From: Variovorax gossypii
GTDB lineage: Bacteria > Pseudomonadota > Gammaproteobacteria > Burkholderiales > Burkholderiaceae_C
Length of the DNA stretch: 64,000 bases
Direction: 5' to 3'
Assembly (NCBI RefSeq): GCF_003965815.1
Contig: NZ_RXOE01000006.1
Span: 248,001-312,000, forward strand
Numbering within the stretch: position 1 is the first letter of the stretch; each line of letters begins with the position of its first letter. Under the pieces are notes generated by a model. It did not search any database. It saw nothing but the letters and a program-made list of their open reading frames with translations, and was not told where the DNA came from. Position numbers and translations under genes: made by a program. Shown one piece after another: positions 46,473 to 54,713 of the stretch.

Positions 46473-48409
46473 GCCTTCACCTCCTCGAGCTTGGCCTTGG
46501 CTTCGGTCTTTGCAACTTCGTCTTCCTTCGGCGCGCGCCACCGGTCGGCCAGCTGCTTGATGGAGCCCGCGATGCCCTGCGGGAACAGCAGCACCAGGAT
46601 CAGGATGATGGCGCCCAGCATCGCGCGCCAGTAGTCGGTGTTGCGCGCCACCGTGTCGTGCAGCCAGGTGAAGGTGACGGCGCCGACCACCGGGCCCGCG
46701 AGCGTCTGGATGCCGCCGAGCAGCACCATCACGAGGCCGTCGACCGACCTGCCGACCGACAGCGTCTCCGGCGAGATGCTGCCCTTGGAGAAGGCGAAGA
46801 GCGCACCCGCCAGGCCGGCCACGGTGCCGGCGATGACGAAGGCAGCCCACTGCATGCGCTTGACGTCGATGCCGATGGCGTCGGCGCGAAGCACCGAGTC
46901 GCGGCCCGCGCGCAGCGCATAGCCGAAGGGCGAGAACAGCACGCGGCGCAACCACCACACGCCCGCGCCCACGAGCACCAGCGTGAGCCAGTAGTAGGCC
47001 CGCTTGTCGGAAAGCCACTCGGAGGGCCACACGCCGGTCAGGCCGTTGCTGCCGCCGGTGAAGCTGTCCCACTGGTAGGTGACGGCCCAGGTGATCTGCG
47101 CGAAGGCCAGCGTGAGCATCGCGAGGTACACGCCCGACAGCCGCACCGCGAACCAGCCGTAGACGAAGGCGCCGAGCGCGGCGATCAGCGGCGCGACGAC
47201 CAGCGCGAGCTCCATCGGCAGGTGCAGCGCGCGCACCAGCAGCGCCGCGCCGTACGCGCCGAGGCCGAAGTACGCGGCATGGCCGAAGGAATGCATGCCG
47301 GCCGGGCCCATGATGAAGTGCAGGCTGGTGGCGAAGAGGGCCGCGATCATCAGGTCGATCATCAGCACCGTGGTGTAGGGCGAGTTCACCGTCAGGAACG
47401 GCACCACGGCCAGCAGCAGCGCGAGCACGGCTGCGGCCACCATGTAGGCGTTGCTCGGGCGGCGCAGCGGTTCCTCCTGCATGCCGACGTAGCGGCTCGG
47501 CGCCTGCGGGCGGCCGAACAGGCCCCAGGGGCGCCACACCAGCACGATGGCCATCACCAGGAAGTCGACCATCAGCGTGAGCTTGGAAAACGACACGTCG
47601 ATGCCGAAGATCTGCACTACGCCGAGCCAGATGCAAACGGCCTTGATCTCGGCGATGAGCAGCGCGGCCATGTAGGCGCCGGGCAGCGAGCCCATGCCGC
47701 CCACCACCACGACCACGAACGCGGCGCCGATGGTGTTCAGGTCCATCTCGAGCGTGGCGGGCTCGCGCGGCAGCTGCAGCGCGCCGCCGAGGCCCGCGAG
47801 CAGCGCGCCGAGCGCGAACACCGCCGTGAAGAGCCAGGCCTGGTTGACGCCCAGCGCGCTGACCATCTCGCGGTCTTGCGTGGCGGCGCGCACCAGCGTG
47901 CCGAAGCGCGTGCGGGTGAGCAGCAGCCACACGAGGCCGAGCACCACCGGGCCGATCACGATCAGGAACAGGTCATAGGAAGGAAACTGCCGCCCGAGGA
48001 TCTCGACCGAGCCCTTGAGGCCGGGCGCGCGCGGGCCGAGCAGTTCGTCGGGACCCCACAGCCACAGCACCGCGTCCTTGATGACGAGCACCAGCGCGAA
48101 GGTGGCGAGCAGCTGGAACAGTTCCGGCGCCTTGTAGATGCGGCGCAGCAGCAGCACCTCGATCAGCGCGCCGAGCACGCCGACCGCCAGCGCCGCGATC
48201 AGCAGCGCGGGCCAGAAGCCCAGGCTCGAACCCAGCTTGTCGACGAGCGTGTACGCGAGGTAGATGCCCACCATGAAGAACGATCCATGGGCGAAATTGA
48301 CGATGCGCGTCACGCCGAAGATCAACGAGAGACCGGCCGCCACGAAGAAGAGCGAGGACGCGCCGGCCAACCCGTTGAGCAACTGAACAACGAAGCCTGA
48401 GAAACTCAT
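46469..48409 (-). CDS. fused LivH-LivM ABC transporter permease
   Basis: 646 residues joining both permeases of a branched-chain-amino-acid-type transporter. The LivH half (about 1-300; LLNGLAGASSLFFVAAGLSL, FGVTRIVNFAHGSFFMVG) and the LivM half (about 310-610; LHFIMGPAGMHSFGHAAYFG, GLAGALFAFSKGSISPE) each have about eight membrane helices and the EAA-like cytoplasmic loop. Such fusions are common in Burkholderiales. A short charged C-terminal tail (EDEVAKTEAKAKLEEVKA) follows. ATG 48409 gives the standard LivH N-terminus MSFSGFVVQLLNGL. Confidence 0.92.
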   Translation of the reverse strand: MSFSGFVVQLLNGLAGASSLFFVAAGLSLIFGVTRIVNFAHGSFFMVGIYLAYTLVDKLGSSLGFWPALLIAALAVGVLGALIEVLLLRRIYKAPELFQLLATFALVLVIKDAVLWLWGPDELLGPRAPGLKGSVEILGRQFPSYDLFLIVIGPVVLGLVWLLLTRTRFGTLVRAATQDREMVSALGVNQAWLFTAVFALGALLAGLGGALQLPREPATLEMDLNTIGAAFVVVVVGGMGSLPGAYMAALLIAEIKAVCIWLGVVQIFGIDVSFSKLTLMVDFLVMAIVLVWRPWGLFGRPQAPSRYVGMQEEPLRRPSNAYMVAAAVLALLLAVVPFLTVNSPYTTVLMIDLMIAALFATSLHFIMGPAGMHSFGHAAYFGLGAYGAALLVRALHLPMELALVVAPLIAALGAFVYGWFAVRLSGVYLAMLTLAFAQITWAVTYQWDSFTGGSNGLTGVWPSEWLSDKRAYYWLTLVLVGAGVWWLRRVLFSPFGYALRAGRDSVLRADAIGIDVKRMQWAAFVIAGTVAGLAGALFAFSKGSISPETLSVGRSVDGLVMVLLGGIQTLAGPVVGAVTFTWLHDTVARNTDYWRAMLGAIILILVLLFPQGIAGSIKQLADRWRAPKEDEVAKTEAKAKLEEVKA

Positions 48410-48437
48410 AAGGACCCTGAGGAAACTGGAGACATCC

Positions 48438-48470
48438 GCATCCGCGCCTTGGTGCAAGGGCTGCGGATGC
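48438..48470 (-). terminator. intercistronic hairpin between binding protein and permease genes
   Basis: GCATCCGC (48438-48445) pairs with GCGGATGC (48463-48470), and within it CCTTG (48447-48451) pairs with CAAGG (48455-48459) around a 3-base loop. There is no T-run. It lies 18 bp after the binding-protein stop; such hairpins commonly stabilise the binding-protein message and reduce downstream permease expression. Confidence 0.55.
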
Positions 48471-48488
48471 AGTGCAGGAGCCGCGCGA

Positions 48489-49694
48489 TCAGTCGGCGGG
48501 GCGCATCTTCTTCACTTCGTCATCGCTCGGCTGGAACTTGGCGCCGTCGAGGTAGACATAGTCGACCATCACGCCCTTGCCGCCGTCGTTCTTGGTCTTG
48601 CCGACGTAGGCGCCCATGGTGGACTGGTTGTCCTGCGCGCGATAGCTGATCTTGCCGAAGGGCGTGTCGACCTGCAGGCCCTTGAAGGCGGCCACGAGTT
48701 TTTCAGTGTCAGTGCCGCCGGCCTTCTTGATACCGGCCGCGATCGAGTGGATGGCGCTGTAGCCGACCACCGAGCCCAGGCGCGGATAGTCCTTGAACTT
48801 GGCCTGGTAGGCGTCGAGGAAGGCCTTGTGCTCGGGCGTCTTCACGCCGTTCCAGGGATAGCCGGTGACGATCCAGCCGTTGGGCGCTTCGTCTTTCAGC
48901 GGGTCGAGGTACTCGGGCTCGCCGGTCAGCACGCTCACCACCTCGCGGTCCTTGAACAGGCCGCGCGTGTTGCCTTCGCGCACGAACTTGGAAAGGTCGG
49001 CGCCGAACAGCACGTTGAAGATGGCATCGGGCTTGGCATCGGCCAGGGCCTGCACCACGCTGCCCGAATCGACCTTGCCCAGCGGCGGTGCCTGCTCGGC
49101 GACGAACTCGACGTCGGGCTGCGCGGCCTTCAGCAGCGTCTTGAAGGTGGCGACCGACGACTGGCCGTATTCGTAGTTGGGGTACACGAGCGCCCAGCGC
49201 TTCTTCTTGAGCTTGGCGGCCTCGGGCACCAGCATCGCGACCTGCATGTAGGTCGAGGGACGCAGGCGGTAGGTGTACTTGTTGCCGTTGCTCCAGACGA
49301 TCTTGTCGGTGAGCGGCTCGGCCGCGAGATAGAAGAACTTCTTCTGCTTGGCGAAGTCGGTCAGCGCCAGGCCGGTGTTCGACAGGAAGGCGCCAGCCAG
49401 CACGTCGATCTTCTCGCGCGAGATGAGTTCTTCGGCCACGCGCACGGCGTCGCCGGGGTTGGCGTTGTCGTCGCGGCTGATGAGCTCGATCTTCTTTCCG
49501 TTGATGCCGCCCTTGGCGTTGATCTCGTCGACCGCGAGTTCCATGCCCTTCTTGTAGGGCTCGAGGAAGGCGGGTTGCGCCTTGTAGCTGTTGATTTCAC
49601 CGATCTTGATCACGCCCTGCGCGTGCGCGGGAACGAGGGCCGTGGCCAGCGTGACGACGGATGCGGCGCAGAAAACATGGCGCAATGGATTCAT
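48489..49694 (-). CDS. branched-chain-amino-acid-type ABC transporter substrate-binding protein (second of two)
   Basis: 401 residues with a Sec signal peptide (SVVTLATALVPAHAQG) and a type I periplasmic-binding fold (VIKIGEINSYKAQPAF, INAKGGINGKKIELISRDDNANP, YPNYEYGQSSVATFK). It is directly upstream of the fused permease and so is the cognate binding protein; the ligand is not predictable from the family but the locus suggests a pyridine or ring-opened acid. It is separated from the permease gene by a hairpin. Confidence 0.9.
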   Translation of the reverse strand: MNPLRHVFCAASVVTLATALVPAHAQGVIKIGEINSYKAQPAFLEPYKKGMELAVDEINAKGGINGKKIELISRDDNANPGDAVRVAEELISREKIDVLAGAFLSNTGLALTDFAKQKKFFYLAAEPLTDKIVWSNGNKYTYRLRPSTYMQVAMLVPEAAKLKKKRWALVYPNYEYGQSSVATFKTLLKAAQPDVEFVAEQAPPLGKVDSGSVVQALADAKPDAIFNVLFGADLSKFVREGNTRGLFKDREVVSVLTGEPEYLDPLKDEAPNGWIVTGYPWNGVKTPEHKAFLDAYQAKFKDYPRLGSVVGYSAIHSIAAGIKKAGGTDTEKLVAAFKGLQVDTPFGKISYRAQDNQSTMGAYVGKTKNDGGKGVMVDYVYLDGAKFQPSDDEVKKMRPAD

Positions 49695-49773
49695 CGAGAA
49701 GCTCCTAGGGGTTAAGGCAGAAAGAATTCGAGTTGTTGGGGCGCGGGACTCTGGCTGGACGATGCGGCGCGTC

Positions 49774-50358
49774 TCAGCGCAGGCCGTCTTCGCCCTTGAT
49801 CTCGGAGACCTGCAGGCCGCCGATGCGCGGCAGCGGGCGACCGCTGTCGGTGACGGCCACAGCCACCACGATCTCGTTGGCGCGCGGCGCGTCGCTCACG
49901 CGGGCTTCCACCGCGTCGAAGTGGCTGCGCACGAATGCGGCATCTTTATGGCCCAGCGGCACGTCGATGGCGGTGCCCAGCGTGCCCTGCTTCTTGGCCG
50001 AGGGCACGAGCGCCGCGCCCTTCTCCACTGCCACGCGCAGCGGCGCGCCGAGCTTGGGATGCAGGATGGCGGCGGCATGCTCGAGCTCGCCGCGCTCGCC
50101 GACGATGGCGGCCTTGCCGTAGCTCTGTGCCTGGCCGGGCTCGATGCCCAGCGCCTTCACAGCCTTCTGGCCCAGCAGCGCGCCGAGTTCCTCGCCGATG
50201 GCGATGAGTTCGTCGAGGTTCTCGCTGTAGCGGCCCGCGTACGGGTTCTCGATGACGGCGATGGCGACGGCGCGGCGCGTGGGCGGCGTGATGTCCTTGC
50301 CCATTTCCTTGCGGGTTTCGTCGACCTGGATGACGAGCTTGCGGATGTTGGCGGTCAT
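49774..50358 (-). CDS. AA_synth (DUF1185) family protein, first copy
   Basis: 194 residues of Pfam AA_synth (PF06684), whose solved structures show a chorismate-mutase-like variant fold but no proven reaction. Motifs shared with the neighbouring paralogue are NPYAGRY, YGKAAIVGERGELEHAA, ALVPSAKKQG and AIDVPLGHK, so both keep the putative active site. The neighbours are the reductase, the UPF0280 protein and the importer; its job is probably on a ring or ring-opened intermediate. I cannot say which. Confidence 0.85.
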   Translation of the reverse strand: MTANIRKLVIQVDETRKEMGKDITPPTRRAVAIAVIENPYAGRYSENLDELIAIGEELGALLGQKAVKALGIEPGQAQSYGKAAIVGERGELEHAAAILHPKLGAPLRVAVEKGAALVPSAKKQGTLGTAIDVPLGHKDAAFVRSHFDAVEARVSDAPRANEIVVAVAVTDSGRPLPRIGGLQVSEIKGEDGLR

Positions 50359-50410
50359 GTTCTGTGTGTTCCTTGTCTTGTCTCTGTGCGGTTGCGTCGG
50401 GTGCTGCTGC

Positions 50411-51052
50411 TCAGCGCAGGCCGTCCCACTTGCTGATGTCCTTCGCGAGCAGCCCGCCCACGCGGGCATGCACGCGGTAGCCCGTGCTCATCGCGAGGAT
50501 GAAGACGATCTCGTCGGCCGCCGGAGCACCGGGCACGCGCACTTCGATGGCGTCGAACTGGCCGCGCACGTAGCTGGCGTTGATGTTGGTGAGCGGCACG
50601 TCGAGCGCGGCGCCGGGCGGGCCGACCTTCTTGGTGGAGGGCACGATCGACAGCGCGTTGCCGGGCTGGCCGGTCTTCTCTTCCGCCTTGCCCGCGGTGT
50701 AGGCGGCGCGGCTGCCTTTCCAGCCGAGCAGTTCGCGCATCGCATAGCCGCCTGGCACGTGCCACAGGGCGCCATGCTCCAGCTCGCCGTCGGCGCCGAC
50801 GATGGCGCCCTTGCCGTAGGTGGCGATCTGCTCCAGCGGCACGTCCATGGCGGCGTGCAGGCGGTGCGCCATGTCGACGCCCACGGGGTCGAGCAGCGCC
50901 ATCATCGGCAGGATGTCGGGTTCGTAGCGACCCGCGAACGGATTGGTCAGCACCGCGCCGATGGCACCGCGCACCAGCGGGGTGTCGGCGCGCGGTCCGA
51001 ACTCGTGGTGGATGTGCTCGACATGGGTGAAGACGCGGCGGATTTCGATCAT
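50411..51052 (-). CDS. AA_synth (DUF1185) family protein, second copy
   Basis: 213 residues, paralogous to the adjacent gene: NPFAGRY, YGKGAIVGADGELEHGA, SIVPSTKKVG, ALDVPLTN and FDAIEVRVPGAPAADEIVF align in order. It carries about 20 more residues in the middle (WHVPGGYAMRELLGWKGSR). Tandem, diverged copies suggest a heteromer or two successive steps. It sits 22 bp after the UPF0280 gene. Confidence 0.85.
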   Translation of the reverse strand: MIEIRRVFTHVEHIHHEFGPRADTPLVRGAIGAVLTNPFAGRYEPDILPMMALLDPVGVDMAHRLHAAMDVPLEQIATYGKGAIVGADGELEHGALWHVPGGYAMRELLGWKGSRAAYTAGKAEEKTGQPGNALSIVPSTKKVGPPGAALDVPLTNINASYVRGQFDAIEVRVPGAPAADEIVFILAMSTGYRVHARVGGLLAKDISKWDGLR

Positions 51053-51073
51053 GAAAAAGAACCTTGCTTTTCG

Positions 51074-51991
51074 TTAAGCAAATACTGAACCAACGGATTT
51101 CGGCAGCTCTGTGTCGAGCGCCTTCGAGCATAAGGGCTCGACAAGTCTCCACTGCCCCTGACAAACGAGTAGAACGGCCCAGACGAGCCCTCCTTTTTGC
51201 AGGACCTTGGCGCACACCACGCCCGTATCGAGTGCGCTGCGCACCTGCGCGGGGGCCAGCGTCGGCACGTCGACGGTGACGAGCGTGTCGCCGAGATCGC
51301 TGTCGTCCTTGCACTCGTTCGCGGGGCGGCGCGCGATGGCATCGTCGTCCACGTCGACGGCATTGGCGATCACTGTCGCGGCGGCATCGGCCTGCGCTGC
51401 CGTGGCGGCCAGCACCGTCACGCTGTCGGCGATGCCCAGCGAGAAACTGCGCCCGCGCCAGCCGCTGGTGGCGACGCCGCGCACGGGCTGGTCGGCGCGC
51501 AACTCGAACTGGCCGTCCGTCGTGAGGATGCCGCTGCCGCCATCGACATGGGTGCGCCAGTCGAAGCGCGCGATGTCGGCGAACACGCCCACGCGCGCGG
51601 ACTGCCCGGGCGCGAGGTGCAGCGCGATGTCGCCGCCGTTGTTGATCCACGCGCGCTCGATGCCGGGGCGCTCGTAGAAGGCGATGAGCTCCTGCGCGAC
51701 CGAACCGGCCACCGCCGCCATCGGCGTGATGAACATCGGAGAGAACGCGGCGCAGGCATCCCACATGCGACGGGCCACCACGTTGCGCGGCCGCATCTTT
51801 TCAGTGACGGGCAGACGCAGAAGCGGCAGTTCGCGCACCAGTTCGTCGAGCACGTGAACGAAGCGCGCCCAGGCCGCGTCGTGCGCAGCGGCGACGGCGT
51901 ACGGGTCGCCGTACGCCTCGGCCACGATGTCGATCGGGCCGTGGTTGAAGTGCCAGCGGCTCTTGTCGAGCGCACTGCGTTGGGCGGACAT
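51074..51991 (-). CDS. UPF0280 family protein (ApbE-like fold), possible flavin transferase for the reductase
   Basis: 305 residues of UPF0280, a family in the ApbE superfamily (ApbE moves FMN from FAD to a threonine or serine of a target protein). Visible segments: FITPMAAVAGSVAQEL, RAWINNGGDIALHL, GVATSGWRGRSFSLGIADSVTVLA and the later DTLVTVDVPTL. The AGS-NGGD pattern parallels the flavin/Mg-binding motifs of ApbE. It starts two bases after the reductase stop, so the two are coupled. The E. barkeri reductase was reported to carry covalent flavin, so a maturation role is a reasonable inference and not shown. Confidence 0.8.
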   Translation of the reverse strand: MSAQRSALDKSRWHFNHGPIDIVAEAYGDPYAVAAAHDAAWARFVHVLDELVRELPLLRLPVTEKMRPRNVVARRMWDACAAFSPMFITPMAAVAGSVAQELIAFYERPGIERAWINNGGDIALHLAPGQSARVGVFADIARFDWRTHVDGGSGILTTDGQFELRADQPVRGVATSGWRGRSFSLGIADSVTVLAATAAQADAAATVIANAVDVDDDAIARRPANECKDDSDLGDTLVTVDVPTLAPAQVRSALDTGVVCAKVLQKGGLVWAVLLVCQGQWRLVEPLCSKALDTELPKSVGSVFA

Positions 51992-51993
51992 GA

Positions 51994-53616
51994 TCAGCCC
52001 AGCATCGGGGCGTGGCCGAGCGGCCACGGGTTGGCGTCGTCCACCGCGAGCCATTGGCGCGCAAGCGGTGCGCCGTCTTCCTGCCATGCACCACGCGCGA
52101 GCGCCTGTTCGAGCGGGAAGATGTGCTCGACGTGGCCGCCGAGCGCCTCGTAGTCGTCGCGCCGCATGCTGAACTCGATGGGCGCGACGATGGCGGGCGT
52201 GGGCACGGTGCCGAAGCTGTTGTCGGGCATGCGCATGACGTCGGCCATCACCGTGATGCCGCCGCCCGGCCACACGTAGGCCGGCGCACCGCCGCAGGTG
52301 ACGTTGACCAGCGCGCGCTTGATGGCGCGCGTGAGCAGCACCGGGTTCTCGGTGACCCCCGCGCGCAGGCTGCCGCCTGCACCGCCGAGGAACAGCACGG
52401 TGCACAGCGAGGGTTCGCAGTTCTCGCCGATGCGGTCGACGATGCGCTTCACCTCGGGCGGCATGGGCTGCTCGACGGGCTTGAGCGCGTCGTCGAGCAC
52501 GTACCACTGCGCATGCTCGCCGGTGGTCGAGGTCATGAGCAGGCGCAGGCCGGGGCGCGCGACGCCCTCTTCCCAGCCTTCGATGATCGCGAGCGGATCG
52601 GCGATGTCGGTGCCGCCCCAGCCGTTGCCCGGGTTCGCCACCTGGAAGTAGCGCCCCGGCGTGGACTTGCGGCCCAGCATCTGGATGCCCGAGGGCGCCA
52701 TGTCGAGGCAGCGGCCGGCCTGGTGCTCGGTGAGCACGCCGGTGATGTGGTCGTCGACCACCACCACCTCGTCGGCCACGCCGGCGAACTGGCGCGCGAA
52801 GATGCCGACCGCAGCAGAACCGCAGCCCACGCGCATGCGCTGCTCTTCCACGCCGTTGACGATGGGCGCCTTGCCCGCCTGGATGACGAGGGTGGAGCCG
52901 CCGTCGATGGTGCACTCCACCGCCTTCTTGTTGCCCAGCAGCTGCATCAGCTCGGCCGTCATGCGGCCTTCCTTCTTGCTGCCGCCGGTGAGGTGGTGAA
53001 CGCCGCCGAGCGAGAGCATCTGCGAGCCGTATTCGGCCGTGGTCACGTGGCCCACGACCTCGCCGCGGTAGCGCACGTTGGCCTGCTCGGGGCCCAGGAA
53101 GCGGTCGGTGTCGATCTTCACCTTGAAGCTGCAGTAACTGAAGATGCCTTCGGTGACGACGGTGACCATGTCCACGCCCTGGGCCTTGGAGGCCACGATG
53201 AAGGGGGCGGGCTTGTAGTCTGGGTAGGTGGTGGAGGAGCCCACGCCGGTGACGAAGACTTCGTCGGAGTGCAGCAGGTCGCCGTTCCAGTCGGGGGCGG
53301 CATCGGCCGACTCGGCAGCTTCGGCGCCGGGGCGGTCGAAGGGCACCAGCACGGGCGCTTCGCTCTCGATCGTGCGGCGCAGCAGCACCACGGGATCGAC
53401 GCGCACCAGCACGCCCTCTTTATTGGCATAGCGGTCGCAGGCGCCGGTGCGGCCGTCGGAGATCTGGCACAGCACCGGGCAGGCGTTGCACTCGACCTTG
53501 GCGGAGCTCATGCGCTCGTTGCGCAGCGGTGCCTTGCCGAAGGCGCTGCTGCCGGCTTCGGCCACCACGGGCATGTCCATGCCCGGGAGGCCGTCTGTCT
53601 TGGTGTGTTCTGTCAT
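51994..53616 (-). CDS. 6-hydroxynicotinate reductase family protein
   Basis: 540 residues. It matches 6-hydroxynicotinate reductase, which reduces 6-hydroxynicotinate to 6-oxo-1,4,5,6-tetrahydronicotinate in Eubacterium barkeri. Near the N-terminus four cysteines (43, 46, 50, 60; CNACPVLC...C) form a likely iron-sulfur site. Residues 121-130 (FVTGVGSSTT) loosely resemble a flavinylation motif. The rest is Gly-rich, with ECTIDGGSTLVIQAGKAP and PGNGWGGTDIADPL. ATG 53616 is chosen for the 540-residue length; a longer upstream frame runs through the operator region. A ferredoxin-NADP reductase encoded divergently is the probable electron donor. Assignment rests on recalled family resemblance and context. 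Confidence 0.82.
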   Translation of the reverse strand: MTEHTKTDGLPGMDMPVVAEAGSSAFGKAPLRNERMSSAKVECNACPVLCQISDGRTGACDRYANKEGVLVRVDPVVLLRRTIESEAPVLVPFDRPGAEAAESADAAPDWNGDLLHSDEVFVTGVGSSTTYPDYKPAPFIVASKAQGVDMVTVVTEGIFSYCSFKVKIDTDRFLGPEQANVRYRGEVVGHVTTAEYGSQMLSLGGVHHLTGGSKKEGRMTAELMQLLGNKKAVECTIDGGSTLVIQAGKAPIVNGVEEQRMRVGCGSAAVGIFARQFAGVADEVVVVDDHITGVLTEHQAGRCLDMAPSGIQMLGRKSTPGRYFQVANPGNGWGGTDIADPLAIIEGWEEGVARPGLRLLMTSTTGEHAQWYVLDDALKPVEQPMPPEVKRIVDRIGENCEPSLCTVLFLGGAGGSLRAGVTENPVLLTRAIKRALVNVTCGGAPAYVWPGGGITVMADVMRMPDNSFGTVPTPAIVAPIEFSMRRDDYEALGGHVEHIFPLEQALARGAWQEDGAPLARQWLAVDDANPWPLGHAPMLG

Positions 53617-53720
53617 CGGGGCGATCTCTTGGCGTTCGGTCGTGTGCGAAGGTGCAATTGCAGGCTGCCGGGGTTTGCAACAAACGTGCCGTCCGCCCGC
53701 TTGTGCATCGACTTCCGTTT

Positions 53721-53738
53721 GTGTAGCATTCCCTACAC
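53721..53738. promoter_or_regulatory. putative TetR operator, site 1
   Basis: Perfect inverted repeat GTGTAG-N6-CTACAC. The centre is 22 bp, about two helical turns, from site 2, so regulator dimers would bind the same face. Assignment to the TetR gene at 54832 is inferred from location. Confidence 0.6.
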
Positions 53739-53742
53739 TTTC

Positions 53743-53760
53743 ATGTTGCATTCACTACAT
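53743..53760. promoter_or_regulatory. putative TetR operator, site 2
   Basis: Inverted repeat ATGTTG-N6-CTACAT with one mismatch in six arm positions, same spacer length as site 1 and a similar spacer (CATTCA against CATTCC). Confidence 0.58.
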
Positions 53761-53939
53761 CAAAGGTCAATGTAGCAAACGGGCCCGATGCTTGCAATGG
53801 TGTTTTCTCGCGGTGTTCATCGGGGTTTCTCCGACCAACGACAATGGAGGGTTCGGAGCCGGCCGGCGGCTTTCGCCCCAAAGGCGTGCACGCAGGCTAA
53901 GCCAACCTCCCTAGTTACCAACCAACTCTTGAGTTCCGT

Positions 53940-54713
53940 ATGAGTGCATTCAGCGAAGAACGCGTCCTGAGCGTCCACCACTGGACCGACCGCCTGTTCA
54001 CCTTCACCACCACGCGCGACCCGGCGCTGCGCTTCTCGAACGGTCATTTCACGATGATCGGCCTGAAGGTCAACAACAAGCCCCTGCTGCGCGCCTACAG
54101 CATCGTGAGCCCGAACTACGAGGAGCATCTCGAGTTCCTGAGCATCAAGGTGGAAGAAGGCCCGCTGACCTCGAAGCTGCAGCACATCCAGGTGGGCGAC
54201 ACCATCATCGTGGGCCGCAAGCCCACCGGCACGCTGCTGATCGACTACACGCTGCCGGCCAAGCGCCTGTACCTGTTCGGCACCGGCACCGGCCTCGCAC
54301 CGTTCATGAGCATCATCCGCGACCCGGACACCTACGAGAAGTTCGAGCAGGTCATCCTGGTGCACGGCGTGCGCCAGGTCGACGAGCTGGCCTATCACGA
54401 CCTCGTGACCGACCACCTGCCCAAGCACGAGTTCCTGGGCGAGATGATCGCCAAGCAGCTGCTGTACTACCCGACGGTCACGCGCGAGGAGTTCCGCAAC
54501 CAGGGCCGCATCACCGACCTGATCGAGAGCAACAAGCTCACTGACGACCTCGGCCTGCCGCCGCTGAACGTCGAGGAAGATCGCGTCATGCTGTGCGGCA
54601 GCCCCGGCCTGCTGGTCGACCTGAAGCACATCCTCGAGAAGCGCGGCTTCAAGGAAGGCAACACTTCGACGCCGGGCGACTTCGTCGTCGAGCGGGCCTT
54701 CGCAGAGAAGTAA
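53940..54713 (+). CDS. fpr: ferredoxin-NADP+ reductase (Fpr type)
   Basis: 257 residues, bacterial Fpr. FAD-binding RAYS (residues 51-54), the NADP(H)-binding GTGTGLAPF (113-121), MLCGSPGLL near residue 218 and the C-terminal VERAFAEK are all intact. It shuttles electrons between NADPH and ferredoxin or a flavoprotein. Its position opposite the reductase operon, sharing the regulatory region, suggests it supplies electrons to the 6-hydroxynicotinate reductase. A housekeeping oxidative-stress role is the alternative, since such enzymes are often general. Confidence 0.92.
   Translation: MSAFSEERVLSVHHWTDRLFTFTTTRDPALRFSNGHFTMIGLKVNNKPLLRAYSIVSPNYEEHLEFLSIKVEEGPLTSKLQHIQVGDTIIVGRKPTGTLLIDYTLPAKRLYLFGTGTGLAPFMSIIRDPDTYEKFEQVILVHGVRQVDELAYHDLVTDHLPKHEFLGEMIAKQLLYYPTVTREEFRNQGRITDLIESNKLTDDLGLPPLNVEEDRVMLCGSPGLLVDLKHILEKRGFKEGNTSTPGDFVVERAFAEK

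Larger units (their letters stand above)
53617..53939. promoter_or_regulatory. 323-bp divergent regulatory region of the nicotinate locus
   Basis: Separates the reductase operon (minus) from the ferredoxin reductase-TetR-enamidase operon (plus). Its centre, 53700-53780, is AT-richer and holds two 18-bp inverted repeats plus a half-site (ATGTAG at 53770-53775). On the minus strand TTGACC at 53769-53764, with weak -10 candidates near the operators, would put an RNA polymerase site over the repeats. The rest (53780-53939) shows no gene or other structure I could recognise. Confidence 0.6.

Noticed and set aside
53447..53914. Open frame across the divergent promoter on the plus strand
   Set aside because: It overlaps the start of the reductase gene and lacks a ribosome binding site or recognisable protein features.
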